Shown piece by piece: positions 20,624 to 29,317 of a stretch of 64,000 nucleotides of DNA. How positions within the stretch are numbered: position 1 is the stretch's first letter; each line of letters starts with the position of its first letter. The stretch comes from Picochlorum sp. 'celeri' (Eukaryota; Chlorophyta; Trebouxiophyceae), in the NCBI GenBank assembly GCA_010909725.1, contig JAACMV010000001.1:289653-353652 (forward strand). The letters run 5' to 3'. The position numbers and the translations under genes are program-made. The notes beneath the pieces were generated by a model that was not told the DNA's origin, did not search any database, and saw only the letters and a program-made list of their open reading frames with translations.

Positions 20624-21616
20624 ATGGGTTTGAAGACCCTCACGCTGTTGCTATGTTTCCTTGCGGTGGCCTTCTCGGGTCTCCAAGACGGGACATATTA
20701 CATTCGCTATGTCGGCGAGACAGCATGCCACAAGGGGAAATACCTCGGGTATTATTCATCATGTGCAAATAAAAGATTGCGAATGTCGTCCAGAAAATCG
20801 CCAAAGTCTATCTGGATCGTACGTTCAACCTCAGGGGGAGCAGTCTCAATAAAGGCAGCAAACAGGAGTTTTGCTTGCAGGCAGGATCTCTCCACAAAGA
20901 ATACAAAATGCACTTCTCGTTGGGTCGGATTGGACAATAATTCTTCTGTATGGAAGTTGAAGAGGTACAGATCTCTATCGGGATACGAGTATGTTGTAAA
21001 GTCTGTCAAGAGAACATCTGCAGGTGGCAAATGCCCATTGCAAGTGCTCTCACTGCCAACGTCAACCTGTAGCAAGTTCAGACCACTGCTTGGAAAGGAT
21101 ACCACATCAGAGAGATCGAGATCTAAATGGCAGTTTATCAGCGCGAAAGAGGCGACGCCATCCCCACCGTTTTCTCCTGTAGAATCTCCATCTCCACCAC
21201 CACCTGTTTCTCCTTCACCTCCTTCTCCTCCACCACCTGTAGATCGACGATGCGCGAATCGAACGCCAGTATACTCGCATTATGACTATGACACAAGCCC
21301 TGCAATACGACAGGTCTGCGAGGCTCTATGGGATACACCAGAGGAGTATAATTTGATCTTTTCTGGAATTGGGAAACAGATCACATGCAGAGCAGATACC
21401 TACGAGTCTCCACGTCCAACAGAATGGGCATCTCCTCGCCCACCAGTCTGCGCCCTACTGCAACAAGTAGCAAGTTCAGACGAGAGATTTGACATTGGAG
21501 ACGAGCTTGCCGACCCATGTGGCCTGTGGTTCTGGTGCAGCAATCCATCTGTTGATGACGAAGGATTGATCGTCATGCAGTGGAACCTTCAGCTAAAAAC
21601 AACGTATGGACAGTAA
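20624..21616 (+). CDS. Secreted two-domain protein with Ser-Pro-rich linker, function unknown
   Basis: 330 residues from the ATG at 20624. The frame continues upstream to 20525, but the signal peptide (MGLKTLTLLLCFLAVAFSG) begins here. Residues ~20-185 are Cys-, Tyr- and Ser-rich with repeated YYIRYVG, GKYLGYYSSC, VWKLKRY and SKWQFI units, which could be a beta-trefoil fold. Residues ~187-212 are an alternating Ser/Pro linker (SPSPPPPVSPSPPSPPPP), typical of green-algal hydroxyproline-rich wall proteins. Residues ~213-330 are a second Cys-rich domain. I do not recognise either globular domain. An extracellular matrix or carbohydrate-binding role is a guess from the layout. Confidence 0.6.
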   Translation: MGLKTLTLLLCFLAVAFSGLQDGTYYIRYVGETACHKGKYLGYYSSCANKRLRMSSRKSPKSIWIVRSTSGGAVSIKAANRSFACRQDLSTKNTKCTSRWVGLDNNSSVWKLKRYRSLSGYEYVVKSVKRTSAGGKCPLQVLSLPTSTCSKFRPLLGKDTTSERSRSKWQFISAKEATPSPPFSPVESPSPPPPVSPSPPSPPPPVDRRCANRTPVYSHYDYDTSPAIRQVCEALWDTPEEYNLIFSGIGKQITCRADTYESPRPTEWASPRPPVCALLQQVASSDERFDIGDELADPCGLWFWCSNPSVDDEGLIVMQWNLQLKTTYGQ

Positions 21617-21925
21617 ATCGGATAGATTTCGGTACTCTTTTAAATCATCCACATGACACGTGGATATGCACAGGTATCTATGTTTTCTTCTCGGAAAAAA
21701 ATACACTTCTCTCTGTAGAGATTTTCTGTGTAAAGATACAACACACATCTCATTCATTTCATCATGTTTACATGCATTAGTAGTAGTAGTAGCAATTTAT
21801 ATATACACACACACGGTGGAGGATTCCTTTTTTTTCGTAGTATTTTTTTATAAATATACTTTGTTGTCATCGAGTCTACTGGGAAAAAAATCAACCTGAT
21901 GTACAATACGCCTGTCTGAATATGT
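21617..21925. other. Intergenic gap after the Pro-rich secreted protein
   Basis: About 310 bp of AT-rich sequence with simple repeats (TAG and CA runs near 21776-21815). It separates two convergent genes. No gene seen. Confidence 0.4.
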
Positions 21926-22699
21926 TTACACAAGAACCCTCCCCTCTGGAGACGAGCTTGAAGGCACCCAGTGAACGCCACTCGAACACCGAGACATCCC
22001 CCCAGGCACCGGAATGGCACAACTCTTCTTCACATGAGCTTCCTCCCGCTCTTCCTCCTCCCGCTGCACCTTTTCAAGCATCTCCAGATTCGAAATAGAA
22101 GAAATCGGCGCCATCCTCGTCCAAGAAGAACAATGAGACAGCGGATTGGCAGCACCTGTATCCCTCTTTGGCGGAGATCCAAGCATATTCTGCGACGGAG
22201 GCGTGCTCTCTGGAATAGAACTCGCCAACAACCGCTCCAATTCCTGCATCCCTGACGCATTCCTCTGATTCAATGCTGGGTGCTCTTCAGCAAATTCCTC
22301 TTCTTCTTCCTCCTCCTCTTCCTCAACAGCACATGCTGTTGGAGTCGCCCCCAACACTGTCCTTCTGTCTGACAATGACACACCAATTGCATCATGTCCA
22401 GCTTTTCCATCCTGCAGACACCAACAGGGAAATACGTCATCCCAATCCCTTATCACCACTCCCAACCACTAGATAATTAAAAAAAACACCGTGGCTGCCA
22501 CCCACAGGGTCGTTTCCGACCCCGTGGAGAATCCAACGCCAACCCGGTCGGCATCAACAACGCGTACCTTGTTCTCATCCGCATCCACATCTGTTGATAC
22601 TTTCCCTTGTTGTAACACTGGTGTATCCTGGTATTGAAGGCATGAGTCAGACACAGCCTGAGATAAAAGGGATTTGGATGTGGAACGACGACCCTTCAT
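21926..22699 (-). CDS. Hypothetical acidic, low-complexity protein
   Basis: Two exons, 22568-22699 and 21926-22468, across a 99-nt phase-0 intron (GTACGC...TCTAG), giving 224 residues. Another in-frame Met lies 5 codons upstream at 22714. The N-terminus is basic (MKGRRSTSK). Around the middle there is a run of at least ten Glu, and later a second charged REEEEREE helix, separated by Ser/Pro-rich segments. I do not recognise a family. The composition suggests a nuclear, disordered protein, but this is weak. The existence of the gene rests on the consistent splice and an intron-like TTTTTTTAATTATCTAG acceptor. Confidence 0.5.
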
Positions 22700-22875
22700 G
22701 GTAGACACGAACACACGGAGAAGAAAAAATCACGCTTCCTGTTTCAAATTATTCATCAAAGCCATTTATATGAGATATGAATTCCTCGAAACATTCGAGA
22801 TTTGGATAAGAAAATGAATTATTTTTTGTACAACGACCGACCGACTGTCGTCCAAGTACCAGTACAAGTCATTCA

Positions 22876-23843
22876 TCACGGTCCAAGGAATCTGTTTGCA
22901 TTCTGTGCCCATTGGGCTGCGACGAGTGCTGTTCGAAGTCTCTTGGATGCTACTTTGGTGGCTTTGGCGACATCTGCTACAGTGTCTTTGCTATATGTCA
23001 TGGAGGCTCTCTTCTGGAGGGCTTGCTCAGCAGCAACTGCACCATGATAGTAGTATAGTAATCTCAATGAATACATCATCATCATCATCATCAATGTCTT
23101 GGTATACATAGGAATGAATGAATGATCAATCAAGTCGTACCTTTGGCTGTGGGCAGAGACTTTGTGATGGCTCCAGAGGCCATCTGGGCACTCTGTCTTA
23201 CCCCCATCTCAGCACCAACAAGCGCTCTCGCAGATGCACGAATACCAGCCGTCAGGTCACTTCCAAGACCCGATACCTCTTCCATAGCATCTGCCATTTC
23301 CAATCCTGACAGCTTTATGGCCGCCACGGCATCTGGAAGCTCCTCTTCCAGGGACTCTAGCAAGACATGGGCAGAATCCATGGTCTTTTTGAGAGATACT
23401 AGTGCTGGTATCGCAGCGATGAGAAGACCTGCTAACGCTATTGCACCGACACACATTGCTACACTTGTCATAAACCCGATTGGGTTGGCATGGAATGCGG
23501 CGCCAAGCGTCGATATCCACGAGGTGTTGGATGATACTGCTGCTGCAGCAGCAGGAGAGGCACGCAATCTCCACATCACCGTACCACCATCACCACTCCT
23601 CCTCCCAGATGGGGAGTACAATCTTCTTCTTCTACTGCTACTACTATTACTATTGTTGTTGCTGCTGCTAGTAGTACGAATAGCCGCAGCAGTACTGCGG
23701 CGGCGGTGTTCTGAGCTGCTACTATGAGAGTATACTGGCAGGTGACAAGACCACTGCTGCTGCTGTCTCCTCTGGATGAAAGAAGATTCAGCTCTCCCAC
23801 AGCAGGTGATGCATAGCATCATCCTTTTACTTGTATTTTTCAT
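22876..23843 (-). CDS. DUF948-like membrane protein, probably plastid
   Basis: Two exons, 23141-23843 and 22876-23036, with a 104-nt intron (GTACGA...GTGCAG), giving 287 residues. The frame opens further up at 23906. The first ~110 residues are Ser/Arg-rich with polar runs, a plausible plastid transit peptide. A single membrane helix follows (SVAMCVGAIALAGLLIAAIPALVSL). After it comes an amphipathic helical part (SLKKTMDSAHVLLESLEEELPDAV) like bacterial DUF948 and its plant plastid relatives. The splice joins SLPTAK to VAAEQALQKR. Function is unknown; relatives are presumed thylakoid or envelope proteins. The start is uncertain by up to 30 residues. Confidence 0.6.
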
Positions 23844-24160
23844 GGTATGATTATGCTGTACACGAATGCTTGCGTCCATCTGAGGACGAATTGCTTGGAA
23901 ACGCATTTGAATACTAAAAACAACCCAATCGATTGAGATTGAAATCTCACCTTGAGCAAGATCAATCTAATAGTAGTAGTACTGCTAATAGAAAAATATC
24001 TAATTCTTCTTCTTTTTCTTCTCGACGTAGAGGAGGAAGAAACCAAAAGATGAGAGATGCAGAGCACTGCTGTGCTCCGTACTAAAGAATTAAGTACATC
24101 TCTCTCTCTCCTTTTGTTTGTCTCTCTTCAGCATGCAGCAGACGTCTACCATGAATAAAA
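23844..24160. other. Intergenic gap left of the transposon
   Basis: AT-rich DNA with TAG and TTC/TTCT simple runs. No gene or RNA was recognised. It holds the promoter of the DUF948-like gene (minus). Confidence 0.35.
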
Positions 24161-24186
24161 ACTACTGTACTCGACTAAATTATTAG
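24161..24186 (+). repeat. Left terminal inverted repeat of the 24-kb transposon
   Basis: 26 bp beginning ACTACTGTACTCGAC. It is exactly the reverse complement of 24775-24800. Confidence 0.85.
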
Positions 24187-24796
24187 GACGATTTAAGACT
24201 AGTTGTCATGACACCCGATTTCATATTAGACGCTGGATGATCTGCCTCTGAAACAGGCCTTAATGTCACTTAATTGCTCCTTTTCCGATATTACATGATT
24301 ACTACAAGTCTAATGAATACATTGAATCCCACTCCTGTCACAAGACACCGCCACAAGGGCGATTTGGAGGCCATCATGAGGCTTGGGCCTCTTCACCTTC
24401 CTGCAAAGTGCACTCCTCTAGTTCATCATTGCTCTACTCAATATCTATGGTTCCTTCTTCTTCGTCTGAACACTCTGATATTTCCTGAGACTATTCTGCT
24501 GTTTATCAGCCTTTCATGTCAAATTTATCAACAATCTGCGCAATTGCATGACCATGTATGGTGGGAACTAAGTGGAGGATGCCACAGATGCCAGATCTCG
24601 TCCTGAGGGCGTCTGATGGTTCGCGGGCCGGGATAAATCGATGCAAGAACGTATTAGTATGCTCTGGAGCGAGTATCTAGCCTTGGGTCGCAATGTAAGC
24701 CAAGTTATGGGCGATCAAAGATTCGGGAGATTCGATATTAGGACAATTTAAGGGTGCTTGTCATGACATTTTGTCTAATAATTTAGTCGAGTACAG
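24165..24796. mobile_element. Non-autonomous DNA transposon (MITE-like), TA target site
   Basis: Perfect 26-bp inverted repeats lie at 24161-24186 and 24775-24800. If the outer TA at 24163-24164 and 24797-24798 is a target-site duplication, the element is 632 bp and its ends begin CTGTACTCGACTAAATTATT. A TA duplication is typical of Tc1/mariner-type elements. Just inside each end, a 32-bp direct repeat (24182-24213 and 24737-24768, 27 of 32 identical) ends in the palindrome TGTCATGACA. No transposase frame is visible, so it would need help in trans. The right end is 111 bp upstream of ISY1. Confidence 0.8.
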
Positions 24797-24800
24797 TAGT
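24775..24800 (-). repeat. Right terminal inverted repeat of the 24-kb transposon
   Basis: 26 bp ending GTCGAGTACAGTAGT. It pairs perfectly with 24161-24186. Confidence 0.85.
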
Positions 24801-24911
24801 ATGTATTAAAAGGAAGGAGAGAGAGAGGAGGTAGAGGAATATTATTCCAGTAGCAACAGCAACAGAGAGAAAGAAAGAGAGCAGTGCTACATTATTAGTA
24901 TACATTGCAAC

Positions 24912-25739
24912 ATGGCTCGTAACGTGGAAAAAGCGCAGAATATGCTGAATCGGTACCTGGCGAGCAAGGATGGTGGTATTGAATCTCAGAAGAAAAAGAG
25001 GCCGTACTTGGCGAGTCAGTGTGATGATTTGAGTGAAGCGGATGGATGGAGGCATCAGATTCTGAGAGAAATTGGTCGGAAAGTGATGGATATTCAGAAT
25101 GAGGGGTTGGGGGAGCATCGGTTGCGGGATTTAAATGATGAGATTAATAAATTGATGAGGGAAAAGTCGCATTGGGAGAGGCGGATTGTCGAGTTGGGTG
25201 GGCCTAATTATGCACGGTTTGGTCCCAAGGTGACTGATAGTAAGGGGAGGGTGGTTGGGGAGGCTCTGAGTAAGGGGGCGGGGTATCGGTATTATGGTGC
25301 GGCGAAGAATCTTCCTGGGGTGAAGGAGTTGTTTGAGAAATTGGATAGTGCGCAGCCTGTGGCCAAGGCAACGAAAGGAGAGCTTCAGCGACGGGTGGAT
25401 GGGGACTATTACGGGTATCGAGATGAGGATGATGGGGTGTTGGTGCGGGTGGAGGCGGAGGCTGAAAAGGTGATGCGGGAGGAGGCTGTGCGAGCGTGGG
25501 AAGAGGAGAATAGTGCGAGGACGGATGTGTTGGATTCGGTGAGGGAGGAGGAAGCGGCGGTGGATACAAGGTTTGATTTCCATGTGCCTTTGCCTGAAGA
25601 TAGAGAGATTGAAGCGAAAGTTATTCAGAGTAAGAAGGAGGCGTTGTTGTCCAAGTATGCGTCAGAATCGTTGCAGGAGGAGCAGGACAAGGCAAAGGAT
25701 ATGCTCCTTTCCAAAGGTGGGAAGGATGCAGTGGGTTGA
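24912..25739 (+). CDS. ISY1: Pre-mRNA splicing factor ISY1
   Basis: 275 residues, intronless. The N-terminus MARNVEKAQNMLNRY is the family signature. It is followed by KKKRPYLASQCDDLSEADGWRHQILREIGRKV and by ELGGPNYARFGPKVTD, all highly conserved ISY1 blocks. The middle GYRYYGAAKNLPGVKELFE also matches. The C-terminus is charged and helical. ISY1 belongs to the Prp19-associated complex and sits at the catalytic core of the spliceosome near the U2/U6 helices. Length agrees with the family. Its start lies 111 bp after the right repeat of the transposon, so its promoter must be partly or wholly within transposon-adjacent DNA. Confidence 0.95.
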   Translation: MARNVEKAQNMLNRYLASKDGGIESQKKKRPYLASQCDDLSEADGWRHQILREIGRKVMDIQNEGLGEHRLRDLNDEINKLMREKSHWERRIVELGGPNYARFGPKVTDSKGRVVGEALSKGAGYRYYGAAKNLPGVKELFEKLDSAQPVAKATKGELQRRVDGDYYGYRDEDDGVLVRVEAEAEKVMREEAVRAWEEENSARTDVLDSVREEEAAVDTRFDFHVPLPEDREIEAKVIQSKKEALLSKYASESLQEEQDKAKDMLLSKGGKDAVG

Positions 25740-25862
25740 TTCTTCATCTTGGCATGATGAGATTTTTTTCATTGTATGGATGTATTTTTTCAAATATGAT
25801 CAATGTTGAGGTATACTTCTGTAATACTTTGTGGAATTCAAATTCTTTTGGCATCACAATCT

Positions 25863-27108
25863 CTATGGGCCACAACCTGCATCAATCATGCTGTCTGATA
25901 GCGGAGGAGTTTTGCCAGCAATACTCTGTTGATAGGCATCCAGCCAGGCTGTTGCATGAGCGGCAAAATTACTGCATTTTCCCACACTCAATGCAGATGC
26001 ATCCCAACTGCTGAGATCCTGATTGAAGGATGACGCAACAGAAAACATGTAACGCATATCTTCGACAGATGACACATCCCATGAGCCAATAGCCTGGTTA
26101 AAGGATGAGGCGAAATAAAACATGCCATACATATTTCTGACAGATGACACATCCCATGAGCCAATTGCCTGGTTGAAGGATGAGGCACCATCAAACATGT
26201 AAGTCATGTCCGTGATGCCAGAGGTGCATGTTGTAGAAAGAGGAGTATAATCTGATGCGTCGATAAGCGAATCAATCTGAGCTCTATTCCGCTTGGTATA
26301 CGTCACTCCACTCACATCGCCTGTTTCTCCAAGACTTGCCAATGGACACATGACTGTCACTCCATTGGATGCCAGATAGAACCCAGAGGGAGGTGGAGAT
26401 GGAGGAGGAGGAGGAGGAGATGGTGGAGGAGGAGGTGGACTGCGTCTGCTCACAACACCTTCTGCCCAATCATCAACACTGGTCATATCCTCACATACAA
26501 CTTTACCAGACCAAAAGTTGCTGCTCTGGGTAAGCGTCGTCGATTGCTCAGCAGACAGCAATGTACACACACTTGTCTGTCGATTGAACATGAATGCCTC
26601 ACACTTTCTGTCTGCAACAATCACCCCTGAGGTCATGGGACAGTGACTGTTTGTTTGAAGAGAGCAGTCTGTGTCCAGAGCTTGACTAGTATCAGCTGTC
26701 AACCTCCAATTCAACAGACAGGCATCCGCACATCCAGCGAGACTGCCATGTCCCGGTCTGTCCAGTTTGTAAATGGCAATCACATCGCCATCCCTGTACA
26801 TACTGCACGGGACCAAAAACAAAAAGGGTAAAACAATACCATAAAGTCTTTGGTTTGAGCAAAACATTGGCTACTTACCTCTTTTTTAGATTGAATTTCA
26901 CGTGTTGTCTCCGCAGACCTCTCAGGGTTGCCTCATCAGAGACAGTGCTGGTAAAACACATTCCACCAAGCGTCGCCTCCCGTTCTGCATGCTCTGCCGA
27001 CACTATTGGTGTATTTACAACCTCATGGGCCCAAATAATGCAGAGTAAAGGAACCAGAAGAGCCCTGGATCGGGAAAGTAGCCCGAGTCGTGGAAGGCTT
27101 GGGTGCAT
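25863..27108 (-). CDS. Secreted DUF285 (BspA-like) repeat protein with Ser-Pro linker
   Basis: Two exons, 26879-27108 and 25863-26802, across a 76-nt intron (GTAAGT...GTGCAG), giving 389 residues. The start at 27108 opens into a signal peptide (about 1-40, [11 protein letters not shown]). The N-terminal Cys-rich domain includes [16 protein letters not shown], reminiscent of a PAN/apple module. [15 protein letters not shown] linker follows, then [16 protein letters not shown] and [13 protein letters not shown]. At least three DUF285 repeats come next: [23 protein letters not shown], then [13 protein letters not shown], then [13 protein letters not shown]. Such proteins are common in prasinophyte algae and are presumed surface proteins for adhesion. 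The PAN call is tentative. Confidence 0.82.
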
Positions 27109-27991
27109 ACTGTAAAGGGTGTACACGCGTACGGCGCATATACATGCAAGTGCTCCGGATCTATAAAGAAGATTTTATCTTTTTAATCGGCAAGCCATGG
27201 GAGTACCAATCGTGAATCTGGGTCACTACACCGTGCCATGGATACATCCCGCCTTATGGTACCATTACGTTACGGATCCGTTCCGGAACGTAACCCTAAA
27301 AAAAGAAAATCGGCCTTGTACGTACAAGCCATGCATAGTGCTTGCAAGCAATATTGCAATCATGATCAGGGCGAAATAAGGGCGATTGGATTCTTGAAAG
27401 ATTTTTGAATTGTGCAACTCCCCACCATCCCACGAGTGGCAGCCACACATTGCCTACTTACTAACAATATGTTTGTTAAAGTACTCTACAGATCCCTGCC
27501 ATCTCTCCACAGGATCTGAGAACGAACGGCAACAACAACAGAGTAACATTCTTTTGCTTCTGTTTGAACAAAAAGGATGATGCCACAACATGAAGTAGCT
27601 TGTGTCTTTTATGACTACTACACTGTACTGGTAGCCATAAACAGTTGAATTTTTTGAAAATCCTCCTCGCATCACATATATATGTACAGACAAAAAACAT
27701 CCCACCGCAGTGAACACCGACATTAGATCTAGTAGTCATCTCATTGTTGGAATAATAATGGAATAAGAAACGAAGAAACATCATGATTTTTTTTTGATAC
27801 AAAACAAGGTGATGCACGTATCCATCCATCTGTATAATGATCCCACGAATTCACTTCATCATTAAAAATATATAAAAACAGATTTAGAATTGCTCTTGTT
27901 GAGCAAAAGCAATAACAGAGAATTATAATCCTACCAGGCCGAAGAACAAAAATCCACACAAGCATTGAATCATTGAAACAACGCAAAACAC
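27109..27991. promoter_or_regulatory. Long divergent intergenic region with a palindrome cluster
   Basis: About 880 bp with no convincing gene, long for this window. Four palindromic motifs lie within 73 bp: ATGGTACCAT (27256-27265), CGGATCCG and TTCCGGAA inside a GTTACG...CGTAAC dyad (27269-27294), and CTTGTACGTACAAG (27315-27328). They are 148-220 bp upstream of the DUF285 gene start and could be binding sites for dimeric regulators. The right half is AT-rich and precedes SNRNP40. Confidence 0.4.
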
Positions 27992-29143
27992 ATGGCGGAG
28001 AAGCGCCCCTTAGAAACAGATAATGACAACAACAACAACAACTATGATGGATCTATAGTAGAAATTAAGAGACAAAAGACCTCACTGTCGCTGGTCGGGA
28101 GAGGACAAGACAAACAAAATGGCCAACCACAGGTACGCCATGACATGCATCATGCCTTGTCTCATCTACTCATATATATCGATATTAAAAAAAAACATAT
28201 GCAGGGTCCAGATCGCACATCGGCTCTTCTCGCTCCGACAATGCTTCTGACTGGGCATGGAGATCAAGTATTCTGCGTTAGATTCAACCCAGAGGGCGAT
28301 ATTGTTGCATCTGGGAGTCATGATAAAAAGATATTCTTATGGAGGACGTATGGAGAGTGTGAGAACTTTAGTGTCCTGAGCGGACACAAGAATGCTGTGT
28401 TGCAGGTGCAGTGGACGGGTGACGGTGAGCACCTGGTATCCTGTTCTCCGGATACCACGGTGCGGTCGTGGGACGCTATGACAGGGGAACAAGTAGGTAT
28501 TATGAAGGACCATACAGATATCGTGAATTGCTGCTCCGTACAGCGCCGGGGGACCCCAATGGCAGTCTCTGGGTCTGATGATTGTTCCGTCAAACTCTGG
28601 GATATGAGGGCCAAAGGGGCCACAAAAACATTGACAGAGCGGTATCAAATAACTGCAGTAGATATATCAGAAGATGGAGATCAAGTCTTCACCGGAGGTA
28701 TCGATAATACTGTCAAAGTGTGGGATGTGAGAAAGGATGATGTGATCATGACGCTGGAAGGGCATTCTGATACCATTACTGGCATGGAAGTGTCCCCATC
28801 AGGCACCCATCTACTGACCAATTCCATGGATAATACCATGCGGAGTTGGGATGTTCGACCCTATGCTCCTGATTCCAGATGCGTGAGGGTATTCACTGGT
28901 CATCAGCATGGCTTTGAGAAGAATTTGCTCAGATGCGCATGGTCAGCCGAAGGTAAACAAGTATCTGGAGGTAGTAGTGATCGATTTGTTCATATATGGA
29001 GCGTTGCAACCGGAGATGTCCTGTATAGCCTCCCTGGACACGAGGGCAGTGTGAATGATGTTGCATTTCACCCCAAAGAACCAATCGTCGCGTCTGCAAG
29101 TTCAGACAAGACCCTCTATCTGGGTGAATTAGCACATATATAA
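27992..29143 (+). CDS. SNRNP40: U5 snRNP 40-kDa WD-repeat protein (SNRNP40)
   Basis: Two exons, 27992-28132 and 28205-29143, giving 359 residues. The 72-nt intron (GTACGC...ATGCAG) is a multiple of three and has no stop, so the unspliced frame also reads through. Conservation (QPQ joined to GPDRTSALLAPTMLLTGHGDQVFCVRF) argues for splicing. Seven WD repeats follow, with SGSHDKKIFLWR, GHKNAVLQVQW, SCSPDTTVRSWD, SGSDDCSVKLWD, TGGIDNTVKVWD, TNSMDNTMRSWD and SGGSSDRFVHIW. The last ends SASSDKTLYLGEL. It is a component of U5 snRNP and of the spliceosome. The N-terminus has an Asn/Asp run. Confidence 0.93.
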   Translation: MAEKRPLETDNDNNNNNYDGSIVEIKRQKTSLSLVGRGQDKQNGQPQVRHDMHHALSHLLIYIDIKKKHMQGPDRTSALLAPTMLLTGHGDQVFCVRFNPEGDIVASGSHDKKIFLWRTYGECENFSVLSGHKNAVLQVQWTGDGEHLVSCSPDTTVRSWDAMTGEQVGIMKDHTDIVNCCSVQRRGTPMAVSGSDDCSVKLWDMRAKGATKTLTERYQITAVDISEDGDQVFTGGIDNTVKVWDVRKDDVIMTLEGHSDTITGMEVSPSGTHLLTNSMDNTMRSWDVRPYAPDSRCVRVFTGHQHGFEKNLLRCAWSAEGKQVSGGSSDRFVHIWSVATGDVLYSLPGHEGSVNDVAFHPKEPIVASASSDKTLYLGELAHI

Positions 29144-29317
29144 CATATACTAATGTATTTAAATACAAGGATATCGATATAGGTGTTCGAGAGGGATAGT
29201 TTCAAAAACAAATGCATGGTAATTGAAAATTATCTGTACTCTACTGCCATTTGCGTCGTGTATCAGGGAACCTGTTCAGATATTATTTAGATTTACTGGT
29301 CTAAAGTTGATTGAGTC

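Noticed and set aside
24274..24606. 110-codon ORF inside the 24-kb transposon as a transposase
   Set aside because: No DDE motif or helix-turn-helix visible and composition looks random.
28133..28204. Reading the 24 codons of the SNRNP40 intron as coding
   Set aside because: Canonical GTACGC and ATGCAG borders, and family conservation continues only when it is removed.
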